Shown piece after piece: positions 21,641-32,739 of a stretch of DNA of 64,000 nucleotides (the stretch's first letter is position 1; the number at the start of each line of letters is the position of its first letter). Source of the DNA: Triticum aestivum (lineage: Eukaryota; Streptophyta; Magnoliopsida; Poales; Poaceae); assembly GCF_018294505.1 (NCBI RefSeq), contig NC_057796.1, positions 189,313,597 to 189,377,596 on the forward strand, given 5' to 3'. The position numbers and the translations under genes are program-made. The notes under the pieces were generated by a model. The model had not been told where the DNA came from, did no database searches, and saw only the letters and a list, made by a program, of their open reading frames with translations.

Positions 21641-22123
21641 CTTTCGTGAGTGTTTTTTGTTTTGGGGGGTGGGGTGATTTCGTGAATGTATTTGTGGGAA
21701 TATGTGTCGGTGACATCTCAAACAAAAATTTGACACATGCAATGTGTGTGAAATAGAGGCCTATCTATATCATATAGAGGGGGCGATCCACGAGAAGAGA
21801 GGGAGGGGTCATAGATATCGATAGAGTCAAAGAGAGGATCAAGTGGGTGGGTGCGAGATCGATGAAGAGAGCCATCGAAATTGTGTGTGTGCGAGTCAAA
21901 GATATAGGGCGACTGGCCTACCGGAACGTCAGAGGGCACAGGGCAAGTTTGTGTGTGGCAGGGAGACATGACTAGAGCGCTCGATGTATCGGTGTGTCGG
22001 GGGGGGGGGAGGCAGAGGCCTACCTAGAGAGGTAGAACAACTCGTATATGTGTTGAGAAGGAGGGACCCAGCTATGTCTTGAGGGAGATCGGTCGACATC
22101 CATACATAACTGAAGGACAGGAA

Positions 22124-22175
<52 letters not shown>

Positions 22176-22960
22176 GGAGGGAGAGGGGTAGAGTGCTGAA
22201 TGGGTGATGGAGTTGCTTCTCGAAGATGGTGGGTAAGGTCTACTAGACAAACTGAGGGTAGAACTGCAATATTATGAGTAAGAGTGGGGATGTGTTTCTG
22301 TGTGTGCCTGTGCGTGATAGATGTGTCGGGACGCATGGATGCACGATGAAGGGGAACCATGTGTTTGGTAAGCAAACCTAACTAGATTGGTAGATCAATT
22401 ATTGTTTGTCGGGGGAAGGGATAGACATAACTAATGAGGTAGATCGATCGACATGTGGGGGAAAATGAGTTATAAGGACCTAGCTAGCTATATGTATAGT
22501 GGGAGATCCGTCAGTGTACATCCATTTGTTAGAGGCAAATAAGGCCCAGCGGGACGGATAGACAGAGAGAATGGAGCTACTAGGAGGTGGTGCGAGAGGC
22601 CGAGCTACTAGCTAGATAGGGGGGAGTGTGCGATGGTGATATCGATGAAAAGAGGGGCGAGAGTTTACACGTGTGTGGGACCGTATGAGAGACACGAGGC
22701 ATGGACACTGAAAAGAGGAGATGGAAGGTGCGTGTGTATGTTGTAGGCAGACATCACTGGAGAGGTTTATCAATTGGCGTGTGTCGGAAAGGAGTTGTGG
22801 AGACTGTGGGAGAACGACCTAAAGAAAAAAAAGAATGTGTGCAATGGATAGAATGTTGAGGGAGTGGGAGGGCGAGGAGGGCATGTGCATGCACGAGAGA
22901 AAGTTAGAGGATTCTGTGGGTGTGAGAGACTAACAAAGATCATAATTTGATATGAAAGTG
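21640..22960. repeat. Purine-rich tract with degenerate repeated phrases
   Basis: The plus strand is strongly G/A-rich for about 1.3 kb. Related phrases recur: gagacatgactagagcgctcg (21961), ggcctacctagagaggtag (22015), acctaactagattggtag (22374), acataactaatgaggtag (22425) and acatcactggagaggttta (22750). Two pairs lie about 51 bp apart. All open frames on the minus strand are Pro/Ser/His-rich artefacts of this composition, so no gene is called. Confidence 0.55.
22128..22164. repeat. (GA)n microsatellite
   Basis: An almost uninterrupted run of about 18 GA units, continuing as an impure purine stretch to about 22190. Confidence 0.9.
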
Positions 22961-23062
22961 GATTCATATATTTGAATAAGAGATCATAGTGTTATAAACA
23001 TATGCAGGCATGAATATACCGGTGATACGCGTGCCGTGGTTTTGCACATGTTATACCATAAT

Positions 23063-23285
23063 GTGATAATGCATGGCATTTGCAACTCACAGCTAAATGT
23101 CGAACAATCTAAACCATACAATACATCGAACAGTCTCACATTTTATTTGAATTTGTGATAATGTGTGGCGTTTGCAGCTTACAACTAAATAACAAACAAT
23201 CTAAACAATACTATATATCGAACAATCTCACATTTTATTGGAATTTGTGGTAATGTGTGGTGTTTGCAACTCACATCTAAATACT
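23063..23285. repeat. 92-93-bp tandem repeat, about 2.4 copies
   Basis: gtgataatg or gtggtaatg followed by tgtggcgtttgcaact recurs at 23063, 23155 and 23248. Each unit also holds tcgaacaatctcacatttta. Confidence 0.75.
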
Positions 23286-23529
23286 TGTAGGCGTAGGGGG
23301 CAGGGCACCATACATTATGTGATAAACACATTATACATATGAGACATGGTTTAGATTATGAAGATCTAGCTAGAGCTTGAAATGTACTATGATAGGAAAT
23401 CAACATAAAGTGGATTCAAAAAATCGAGTTCGAGTTCATATAGTAAACATAGTTCATATCTAACTCGACAGTAATCATGTGGTGTGTTGTGAACATAATA
23501 CACAAACGATGGTTTAACTTGACAATAAT

Positions 23530-23645
23530 GATGATTGTAGATCTTATTAAAATAGAGAAATGAATTCAAATGGTTTGACTTCACAACAATCATTATTGGA
23601 GATCTTATTCAAATAGAGAAACGAATTCAAATTTAGTTCATATTG
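23530..23645. repeat. 61-bp direct repeat, two copies
   Basis: gatcttattaaaatagagaa at 23540 and gatcttattcaaatagagaa at 23601. The surrounding AT-rich DNA (23300-24000) carries no gene that I can support. Confidence 0.65.
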
Positions 23646-23999
23646 AAGCGGTAGTATATATGTGTGGAATGCACTAAAACGTTCATTTGAGTAGCAGGTT
23701 GCATGCATTATACACGTAGCGGAATATTTTAATTGAACATAACATGAATTCAAAGTTTTGAATGGCATTTGTAGTGCGAATTGATTATGTACAGTACACG
23801 GGACTAGACTCTCTTGTGTGGTGCAAATTGATTTCTTTTTGTTTTTTCATCGACAGAAGTGCAAATTAATTTGGTACAGTACACGTTAGGCTTGTCCGGA
23901 AATTTCAAGCCGCACGTTGTTACCCTGAAATATTTAAGATATATATTTGTCTCGTTGTGCTCCGAAAACTCCCTCCATCTCAACCCGTGCCTTGCTATC

Positions 24000-25226
24000 C
24001 CAAAATTACAATGCGCGCGAAAAGTCCCACCTCCTGCGAAATCCCAACATGTGAAATGCCCGTGATACCCCTGAACCGAAAGAACCGCCTAGCACAAATC
24101 GGTGGGGGTACTTTCATAACTTACCCCACATTTCGGACAAGCGCGTCCCTAAGCCATGGTTCCCCACTCCCTTCCCATCAGCCCACCCATTCGTACACCG
24201 AGGCCGCGAAAACACGCGAAGCCCCACACCCTCCTCTGTCCGCCACCTAGCCGGAGCCTCTTCCCTGACGACGTGGTCCACAGCAACACCTCGACGTCCC
24301 TCATCCACCGTACCGGATGAGGATCCATCGTAGATCTCGTCGTTCCGTCGGTTCAGCCACCCCGTCCTCCACCTCCATGGAGCTGCCTCGACGTTCCCCT
24401 CATCTTTCGCGCCACCTCCATTCCCACACCGACGTCTTCACCTGCACCACTGGAAGAGCAACATCATCACCGTTTCCTCGGATGAAGCTGAGGCCTAATC
24501 GGCGCCACCAAAGAGGTTGTACACTAATCGCCGCATTTTCTTCTTGATTCGATCTCACAGTGCTGCCGGCGCTCGGTCCCGAGCCAACATGGCGCGGCTC
24601 CATCCACGGCAGCGTCGCCGGCCCACTTCCTCCACGACGCCGCTCCCTCGATGGCGACGTCCACATCAGTAGGAGCTGCTGCTGCTTTAGCTCTCGCTCG
24701 CGCTGATGCTCTGCTCTTGCTCTCGGTCCCCTGCGTGGTCTTTTCTTGCCCTTGCTCACGCTGCTCCTCTCACTCTTGCTCTTGCTTGCGATGCTGCTCC
24801 GATTTAGCTACACTTCAGTCGACTGAATCGATGTTGGGTCAGTCGATTTTCAGGGGGTGGGGGGGCTCGCCGGAGTTAAGGAAGAACCAGCCGCAGCGGG
24901 GAGGGGGCTCGCTAGAGAGGTACCCCACTATCTATCTTAGGGTTCAGAGTGGGGGCGGTGGTCGCCGACGGTGGCGGGGCGGTGGCATGGGGATCACCGG
25001 AGAAAAAGCTCGGCATGGGGGGCCTAGAGGGATGGCCGGGGTGGCGGCTGGCCGACGGTGGGGAGTGTTTTTGGGGCGGGCTGGGCGGCACACCACCGGC
25101 CGCGGGCGGCAGCTTGGCCGGTGGTGGCTGGCAGCTCAGGGGTGGAGATTGAAGATGAACTACTACACGACCAGCTACCCCGGCTCTCGCACACGTTGCT
25201 GCTACTGCTTTTCTGCTACTAGTGCG
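24000..25226 (+). other. GC-rich, gene-like segment with an exon-1-type piece at 24378-24523
   Basis: The piece 24378-24523 resembles 29506-29680, the presumed first coding exon of the gene interrupted further right. Both have ggagctgc early and caaagaggttgtacact at the end, where splicing could occur. The frame here is poor, so it is a more decayed duplicate. Downstream a G-rich stretch (24850-25140) has long plus-strand frames of low-complexity Gly/Arg composition that I do not accept as genes. Confidence 0.35.
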
Positions 25227-25321
25227 CTCAGTTTTGGCAATATAATTCAGTTTTTACAGCAAAATTCAATTCCGATAGTTAAGTTCAGTTTCGACAGTTA
25301 AATTCAGTTTCGACAGTTAAG
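25227..25321. repeat. 19-bp tandem repeat, five copies
   Basis: Units at 25227, 25246, 25265, 25284 and 25303, the last two being ttcagtttcgacagttaaa and ttcagtttcgacagttaag. The earlier ones are more diverged. Confidence 0.8.
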
Positions 25322-25714
25322 TTTAGAGATGAGCGACTGATGTATTTTACATCTAGCACTTGATGGTTATGTATTTTACGTCATCTATTGGAGATGCCAC
25401 GACTAGGGAAAACCCTAGTACTAGCGTGGGTTTAATGCCCACTAGTAGCGCGGGCTGCCGCGCTACTAATAAGGCGCTACAGCTATTACTTAGCAGTAGC
25501 GCGTGCGACACGCGCTACTGCTAAGACACATAGCCGCAGCGCTTGTTCTCTCCCGCGCTGCTGCTAATCTAGCTAGTAGCAGCGTGTTTACTATCCATCG
25601 CTACTAGTATTCATTTTTTTATTTTTAGTGTATTTATACGCCGTTATACAAATTTTGGTACAATGCCAATTATGAGGTTTATATCATTATGTCCATAACA
25701 GTGTGTCAAATGAA

Positions 25715-25848
25715 GGTGGATTAGGTTCAAGTGGAGGCAATATGTGGTGCGTGTCAAAAGTATACTACTAATCCAAACTTGATCTAGTTTGGACTACTAG
25801 TACTTTCGATGTGCACCACATGTTGCCTCCACTTGAATCTAATCCGCC
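25715..25848. repeat. Long inverted repeat (hairpin) inside the CACTA element
   Basis: Left arm gtggattaggttcaagtgga... and right arm ...tccacttgaatctaatccgc pair over about 60 bp with few mismatches. The loop is only about 10 bp around cttgatctag. It could be a small foldback insertion or a source of a stem-loop RNA. Confidence 0.8.
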
Positions 25849-25859
25849 AGCACAAGCTA

Positions 25860-26112
25860 TTTAATCATCGTCATAGTCATTACCACCAACAGTATTTATT
25901 TAATCACCATAGTCATAGTGGAGCACATCATCATCTTCAAACTCATTCTAGCTAGCTAATCACCACCAACACTAGATGCGGTAGCTATCTAATCACCACC
26001 AACACTAGCTAATAATAATCATCATAGTCATTACCACCAACACTAGCTATTTAATCATCATAGTCATAGTGTAGCACATCATCATCTTCAAACTCATTTC
26101 TAGCTAGCTAAT
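25860..26112. repeat. 151-bp-spaced direct repeat
   Basis: The string gcacatcatcatcttcaaac occurs at 25923 and 26074 within longer matching blocks of about 100 bp (catagtcattaccaccaaca...ctagctagctaatcac). Confidence 0.75.
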
Positions 26113-27332
26113 CACTCCTGCTGCTCTCTCTCATGTAAAATAACATAAAACATGTGTAGCACTCCTCCTTCATCAAGTTGGAGCATGCAGATGAACCTGT
26201 CTCCTAATCGTGGGCTGCGCTTCTGATTGCTTCCCCCTAGTACTTCTCTGGACTCCTCCTTCACAGTTTTGGTCCAGTCTTTCACTATTAAGCATTCCTC
26301 GCTATTAGAAATCCTGAATGCACTAAATTGCATTGTAGGATATCTTGGCCGTAAGCTAACAATACTCATGGTACCTTTAGTCTCGATCCCATGAGGTACA
26401 ACATTCATCAGGAGTCCCTGTTGAAGAACATCGTATAGTAACATACTTAGCAATGAAGTTTAGCTTAAAAAATAATGTATGCAAAAGATGCACTGAGGAC
26501 AAACAGTAAAAATCTTACCATCTTTCCTAAATAGATGTGACCGTAGTTCAGTACGAACACTATTGGTCGCACGTTTTCAGTACTAACATTTCTAAGTGCA
26601 GGAAGAAAGTTTGTCTTGACAGTATGAAGATCCTCAAGCCATGAAACATAATGACTTATCTCCTCACAGTTTAGTTCAGCCCCGGGACTGTAGTAGGTTA
26701 TGTCTACCAAGCGCTGGACATGTTTGCTTGAACGGAAATAAGCTGAAAATAGAAATTAGTTGTTAACTATTTTTGAATAAACAATATCAAAGACATAAAT
26801 ATGGTTGAGAAACTCACATAATGGTATAACTGGAGGCGTCTGCACATCGACCCAGATGTCAATATTACCTTCAATATCATCTTTCGGATGAATATCAAAG
26901 GTGATAACCATATCAGGCTCAAATGCATAAGTCTTGCATATTGCTCGCCATGTTTTGCATCCAAAATAGGTGTAGCCGTTTGCGTTTTATAATTTTGCGT
27001 GGAAAATACAACCATGCTCGGTCTTCAAGTAAACTTTCTTTACCTCCATAGTACGACTGAAACCTATCTTATCCAAGACAAAAACTCTTGCATGGCAGGG
27101 GATACGCTAGTAGAATAGTAAAAAAATTAAATTATAAGTTGAAGCAAATGAAGCAGATGTCATGCTTAATTACGAAAAAAGACTTGCCGTTGTGACTTAC
27201 TATATCCACTTCGAAGTTCCTGTCCAGCTTGATGCTGAAGTGCCTATCATCATCTAGGAAGATTCCGTCGCACAGGCCGCGCTCGTCTTCGCAGTATTTG
27301 CAAATACCGAAATCCTTTTCGTCGTCAGACAT
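26112..27332 (-). pseudogene. Four-exon gene carried by the CACTA element, one nonsense codon
   Basis: Exons on the minus strand: 27332-27201 (MSDDEKDFGICKYCEDERG...), 27106-26818, 26742-26519 and 26417-26112. Each intron is GT-AG and the phases agree (exon 1 ends in phase 0, exon 2 in phase 1, exon 3 in phase 0). The only break found is a TAA in exon 2 after GCIFHAK-L. The protein would be about 316 residues. Exons 1-2 (HFSIKLDRNFEVDI, FGCKTWRAICKTYAFEPDM, VITFDIHP) have a B3-like rhythm: basic strand, WR-A-C-y, hydrophobic strand. The C-terminal half (FRISNSEECLIVKDWTKTV, GDRFICMLQLDEGG) may be a second related domain. A B3 identity is a suspicion, not proven. It is not a transposase. Confidence 0.65.
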
Positions 27333-27915
27333 TTCCTATGTTCATAGTTGAAACATTAATTGAAAATCGATCGAAGACAACTACCAGGATACTCAACACA
27401 CAAATCCGGGGCACTCAATATTTCCTACATATTCTGGCACAAGTCATGCCAAAATTCACGGAAAAATCCGGCATGACCTTTGCTAAAATAGGACATATCG
27501 AGCGCCTGAAATTTGCCGGAACGGAAATGAATCAACACTCCGGCAAAACATAGGCCACTCGGAGGTGTAACCAGCAAACATGACCGGCCACTTGGGCAAG
27601 CACATATCCTATTTGAGCAACACAAGATTTACATTTCAAAATATCTTATAGGACTCATATTGACATGAGCATTCAATAAGAAAAACCAAATCGTAAAATA
27701 AATAAGTATTCAAATTAGCATTCATTCAATAAGCAAAAGTAAATCATCTCATGCGTCTGTACATCGTCGAATATTAGCACTAATACATCCCGAATAGTAT
27801 CATACATATAACATGACTAATACAACTAAAACCCTAGCGCATGACGGGTATCGGCGCGGGCAGTGGACACCCATAGAGAAGGAACCATCACAGGATCATT
27901 GCTCCAGTGAGATCC

Positions 27916-28257
27916 CTAGAGAACCTGCCAGGTATTGGAGAACCTGTGCTCCAACGCAAACAAGTAGCAACGGACGTGCGCGTCCTCCTCACTGAAACGG
28001 TGATGCACCACCTCCGCGGGGTCCTCGAGCCTCTGGACCATCACTGGCCCACGCGACCGCCACCAAAGAAGGTTCGGGTCAACGACAGGCTGGCTCCTCA
28101 CCAACCTGCCCCCCCGGTAGGTAGCGCCTCCCAGTACCACCCCGGCGGAGCCTAGTCCGGGACATGGCCCATCTGGTGACGCAAGTGTCCTCCGCCGACT
28201 CGACGACGAGGATGCAGGATAGGCATCGTCGACGTCGATGCGGGAAACATTGCTTTG
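27916..28257 (-). pseudogene. Second ORF of the CACTA element, unknown protein, exon-like
   Basis: The minus frame is open from a possible acceptor (TTTTTTTAG near 28260) to a TAG at 27916. It reads SRIDVDDAYPASSSSS, then GGRLVRSQPVVDPNL, WWRSRGPVMVQRLEDPAEV, VHHRFSEEDAHVRCYLF and ALEHRFSNTWQVL. The text is protein-like, with an acidic start and a basic helical end. I recognise it only as a recurrent Triticeae transposon-associated sequence. No clear start codon is present at the expected place, so it is probably one exon of a longer gene. Confidence 0.4.
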
Positions 28258-28679
28258 ACTAAAAAAATAAAAACAAGTTCTTACTAACTAGTTCTATTAA
28301 TTCAACTAGTTCTTACTAAAAATAAACTTACTATAAATAAAAATAAACTAGTACCTAATTAGTACCTAGTTCTTACTAACTAATTAGTACCTAGGAACTA
28401 CTGCCCTAATTACCATCTAATTTGATGAACCTACGGGTGGAAAGTGGTAGCGGATATTCCAATTATCCAACTTAAAAGTAAAATAAGTGGTCAAATTTTA
28501 CTCGTTTTATTATGCATTACAATAGTGTTTATTCATCATCTAAGAAAACATCCGAGCCGCATCCGTATCCGATTCATTTCCACCCATAGATGAACCCTAA
28601 CTAATTTGATGCAACTAAAATTTGAAGAACCCTAGCTAGGCAGAGGTAGGGGAGGGAGAGGAGCAGGCGTGCTCACCTC

Positions 28680-28900
28680 GGGTGCCTGCGGCGAGAGAGG
28701 GGCAGGCGGAGTCGAGGTCGGGGTCGGAGCTCGGGCGCGCGGTAGAGGGCGGCGTCAAGGTCGGGGTCGGGGGCGGCGTCGAGGTCGGGGCGGCATCGAG
28801 GTCGGGGTCGGGGGCGACGTCGAATCCGGGGCCGGGGGCGGCGTCGAGGGTGTGCGGAGAGCGACGGGAGAGCGCGCGGCGGCCGACGGGCGACGGCGGC
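28680..28900. repeat. GC-rich short-period repeat (GGCGTCGAGGTCGGGGTCGGG-like)
   Basis: Variants of gtcgaggtcggggtcggg recur at about 28708, 28755, 28778 and 28798. Open frames on both strands here are repeats in translation (for example DPDLDAAPTSTPP on minus) and are not accepted as genes. Confidence 0.55.
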
Positions 28901-29879
28901 GGCGACAACGGAGGACTTGGATTTGGGAGAAGTGGCCGTGGGGAAGAACGACCGCGCGGTTAAGTCAGAAGTAGCAGTAGCGCGTTCCAGGAAGTGCGCT
29001 ACTACTAAGCTAGCTACAACGTTTTCCTCGATAAGCGCTACTGCTATTCCTTTCTCTTTTTCCCCTTTTTCATTTATTTTTCTTCACATTTTATTTTTTT
29101 CCTTTCACCTTCTTCTATTTCTTTCATTTTCATTTACTTTTCTATTTGCTTTCCATTTAATTTTATTTCCTTTAGCAGTAGCGCATTTCATCGTAGACGT
29201 GCTGCTACAAAGCAAGTAGCGGTAGCGCGGTTCTACGTAGATCGCTACTACTATGTGTAGCCTATCGGCTAAGCCGTGGGAATTTTAGTAGTAGCGCTTT
29301 TATCTTCAGGCGCACAACTGCTACAATTGTATCTGTAGTGCCGTTTACACTAGCACGCTACTACTACTTAGCACTAGCGTGCTTTGTTAACACGCGCTAC
29401 AGCTAAAGTTTTGTGTATAAGGTTTTCCCTAGTAGTGTGGTATTAGAATTCCACTCAGGTTAACGTTGTCTCTCTTGTCCTGCTTCAGCCTCGGCGTCGT
29501 ACAACTCACCGGAGCTGCTCCAATGACGAAACCCACCATCACAGCGGAGCCGTACCCCGGGCTCTATCTCAAGATGCCTAAGATCTTCTTCCCCTCCTCT
29601 GATAGCCAAGTTAGCCGGATCATCCTCACCGACCAACCTAATCACACTGAGATCGACATGGCTTCGTCAAAGAGGTTGTACACTTGTTGCATCTCTTTTT
29701 TACTCTACATGTTATATATATTGTCCACTGAGCACACGTAGTAACGTGATATACGATTAGTTTCTCCTACTATATGACAAGCAGTGAGGTACCAGGCAAC
29801 TTAGCTATCCGTGATGGACTCTCTTGAACGCCATCATTATTTATCTCTGTGCGTTTGAGCTGTGCATTTGTCGATGGGC

Positions 29880-30425
29880 CTGGGAGTTGAGCTAGTAGGG
29901 AAGTGGCCTGGGTCCAAAGTAGTAGAAGTAGCACAAAAACATTTTTTGAGTGTAGGCTTTTCCTTGCTCAAGCCTGCCTACTAGAATCGCCAGTGCTTGA
30001 AAGGAAAAGTGAAGGAAAGCCATAGGAATTGGAAAGTTTCCTATGGTACTACTATTCATGCATTTGTTCAAAGGAATGGAGCAAAGGAAAACTGTAGGAT
30101 TTGTTCCTTTAGTGTCTCCTTGAAAGAAAAACCGTAGGAATTTTAGTATCCACTTGTCCTCCTTTTCATATTCCTATTCATGAAGCACAAGACTAAGAGA
30201 TAGTAGCATAATAGCATTATAACCGTACATTTTCTTGTGGTTTGACTTAATCTCACCATGCTTCTTTGCATCCTGTGATCTTCCAATTCTTGTGAACCAA
30301 ACACCCAGATTGGCAGAAATCCTGTGTTTTTAAATTCTCTGTTTTGCACGTGCATTCCTATCATATTGTTGTGTATTTCCTATCCCTGCGTTGTTAGAAT
30401 CCTCCAATTCAAACGAGCCCTTACA
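29880..30425. repeat. Possible decayed TIR element in an intron
   Basis: The phrases caaaggaatggagcaaagga, ttgaaagaaaaaccgtagga and aatcctccaattcaaacgag resemble the gggctcgtttgaatt-type ends and body of a common grass MITE. A matching left end was not found, so this is tentative. Confidence 0.3.
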
Positions 30426-31389
30426 AAATTACTTCTCTTACAGATAGTTGTCAAAGAAAACCTTGTGTAGTTTGTCCCGCTCCTGCTGTGCCATCGTCCA
30501 CCCTAGCTCAGGTGCTCCAGCGACATAAGGGTCCAGCACAGCAGGGATCCAGCCTCCAGACTGTCTTTTGCCGCCTCAGATCTTCTTCCCCGCCGCCGGC
30601 AGCCATGACAACTGCATTACCATCATCAACCAAGCAGATGACCTCGAGGACTACACGAGTCCGCAAGAGAGGTCACACTCTTTCGTGTCTGCTTACGTTA
30701 TGCATCGCTGAATATTACATACTACTTATCGTCCTATTCACCGATTAGACTCTGAGTCAGCTCCAAACTAATGGTCAAACTTGAGTTTTTAAATGGTTGT
30801 GGAGTACATATCGGGGCCGCAACCAATAGTATCTATCTACTATCTGGTTAATCTCTGGTGTCTACTATGAGTTTCATGTTGGGTGGGAAACAAACAGTAA
30901 AGAAGCCATTATTTGTATTTTTTAGCTGAAGCCATTATCTGCCTGCTATCATTGGTTTTGGGTCTATCCACAGGTTGCTACCATCACTATGGATTTCTGC
31001 ATGCACTCCTTACATAATCTCACTATGTTTTATTCCTATGCATGTCAATTGTTGTACACAATGGAACTGAACATGTAGAGAAAAAGAGACGAGCCTTGCG
31101 TGGCAATAAAATTTCATGCAAACGTCACTCCATGGTAGGCGCAGATGCAGCCCCCCTCCAGCCATTTCGGATTGTAATCGCGAGGAAGATATCTGTTCTA
31201 AGGGGGATTCAGAAGGAGAAGACAACTCCTATTTACCCCCTGAGGTATTCGCTCTAACTTGGCATGCTGATGTTGGTTATATCATGCATATGGCGCCTTC
31301 CATTGCTTACTTTATATATCAAATATGTCATCTTCTTAGTTTAGACATGCTTTGTGTGAATGCCATCTGTTTAGTTTATTCATCGTTTA

Positions 31390-31995
31390 TGTAAATTATG
31401 CTACGCCATCTTGTTTAGCCAGGCGTCATATATGTGAATTTTGCAATGCCATCCTGCTTAGCCAGTCATCTTATATGTGAATTATATCAGGCCATCCTTT
31501 TTTTCCGTTACGTATTACATTTGTCAACAATGTTAGTACATTCAACTACTCTCCATGTGCATCAGCCATTTGACACGGCGATGGAAAATTCTGGAGTGAA
31601 AACAAGGTCTTCAGAGCAGACTATGCTATCCGACGAAGTGCATATCTCGCTGGTTACGGATAGCTCCTCAGAGGAGGATTCAGAGACAGATGACCAGTCC
31701 TATTCCCCCCCCCCGAGGTGTATGCTCTAACTTGGCAGAGTTATGTTGCTCATATCGTGCGTATGGTGTCTTGCATTGCTATGTCATTTGATTAGTTTAG
31801 ACATGCGTTGTGTGAATGCCACCAACTTAGTGTCTAATTACCATATATGTGAATTATGCATTGCCATCTTGTTGCAAGACATTATATATGTGAATTATGC
31901 AATGCTATCTTGTTGAAAGGCATTATATATGTGAATTATGCAATGCCATGTTGTTTAGCCCATCATCATGTATGTGAATTATATCATGCTATCAT
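31390..31995. repeat. Degenerate 40-47-bp minisatellite in introns of the cassette gene
   Basis: Units like catatatgtgaattatgcaa followed by tgccatcttgtttagcc repeat in the introns before cassettes 2 (31395-31500) and 3 (31845-31990). The same unit forms a longer array at 52500-52960 before the fourth cassette. Confidence 0.65.
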
Positions 31996-32212
31996 TTTTT
32001 TGTATTACGTGTTCCATTTGTCGACAACGTTTGTATATTCAACTACTCTTCCTGTGCATCAGCCATTTGAAGCAGTGATGGAAGTATCTGGAGTGAAAAC
32101 AAGGTATTCAGAGCAGACAATGCTACCTGCTGAAGCGGACATCTTGCTGGTTACAGAGAGCTCCTCAGAGGAGGATTCAGAGACTGATGACCAGTCCTAT
32201 TTCCCTCCAGAG

Positions 32213-32739
32213 CGGGGTTCTTCCCACACGACCCAGAAATCGTCGGGGATATGCCCTCCTGGCACACACACTCGACAAATGAGGTCGTCTGCGACCGGCG
32301 AGCACTCAAATACAAAAATACGTACAATAGTGCTAAAAATACAATTATACTGGCGAAATCATTTCCGGTCGTAAGTACATCCCACACAGTCAGTCACCGC
32401 TAAACGTTTCCATTCGTATATACATCCCACACAGTCACTCCAAGGAAAACGTTTGCGCAAGGTGGCACAACGTAAATAGTTTTGCAAGATAAAATGTCGT
32501 GTGTGATTGTTCATTGATCCAACATGGTTTATTCCTAGAAACTGCGTGTGTTGCCTGAGGTCATCGTCCATGGTATTTTCTCAATAACCGTTTGCAATAG
32601 GAAAACCCAATTAGCAAGCTAATTGGCCAATTAGCAGGCCCTATTATTAATAATCCATTTACTAATCTAATTGACATTCATATTAAGCACATAATATATT
32701 CCATTTCCATATTAAGGAAGCAGGAATTCATAATTGAAA
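32213..32739. other. Left end of the inserted block, CACTA-subterminal-like
   Basis: Sequence identity to the cassette gene stops abruptly at 32212. The new DNA holds acatcccacacagtcagtc and a second copy (acatcccacacagtcactcc) plus gtcgtgtgtgattg, similar in style to the gcatcgcacacagttt motifs near 52425. No clean CACTA terminus was found on this side. Confidence 0.4.

Larger units (their letters stand above)
25398..29437. mobile_element. Non-autonomous CACTA element
   Basis: Left end CACGACTAGGGAAAACC and, on the other strand, right end CACTACTAGGGAAAACC form terminal inverted repeats that differ by one base in 17. Flanking triplets are tgc and tgg, a probable decayed 3-bp target duplication. 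Subterminal regions (25440-25620 and 28970-29420) are packed with agtagcgcg and cgctactgct motifs in both orientations, as in CACTA elements. No TNPD/TNP2-type transposase is seen. The interior holds a four-exon minus-strand gene and a second minus-strand ORF. The element separates an exon-like piece at 24.4 kb from the gene starting at 29.5 kb. Confidence 0.88.
29470..32212 (+). pseudogene. 5' part of a Triticeae-type gene with tandem exon cassettes
   Basis: Exon-like pieces on the plus strand: 29506-29680 (TKPTITAEPYPGLYLKMPKI, RIILTDQPNHTEID), 30487-30668 (low-complexity Ser/Thr with KQMTSRTTRVRKR), and three related cassettes 31162-31244, 31566-31717 and 32063-32212. The last two start PFDTAMENSGVKTRSSEQT and PFEAVMEVSGVKTRYSEQT and share SSSEEDSETDDQSY, an acidic Ser-rich motif. 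Cassettes 2 and 3 begin 497 bp apart and each follows an intron with a minisatellite. Cassette 2 has two extra C residues that shift its frame. Cassette 3 lacks the donor present in 1 and 2 because foreign DNA starts at 32213. The 3' exons are inferred to lie at 53024-53204 and 62243-63343. Confidence 0.5.

Noticed and set aside
21929..22375. 148-residue minus-strand ORF in the purine-rich tract
   Set aside because: It translates the GA microsatellite into Ser/Leu runs and has no protein-like features.
24651..25301. 216-residue plus-strand ORF
   Set aside because: Leu/Cys/Ser then Gly/Arg low complexity follows base composition, and no homologous pattern or splice context was seen.
28636..28974. 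Overlapping ORFs around the GTCGGGG repeat
   Set aside because: They are translations of a short-period GC repeat on both strands.
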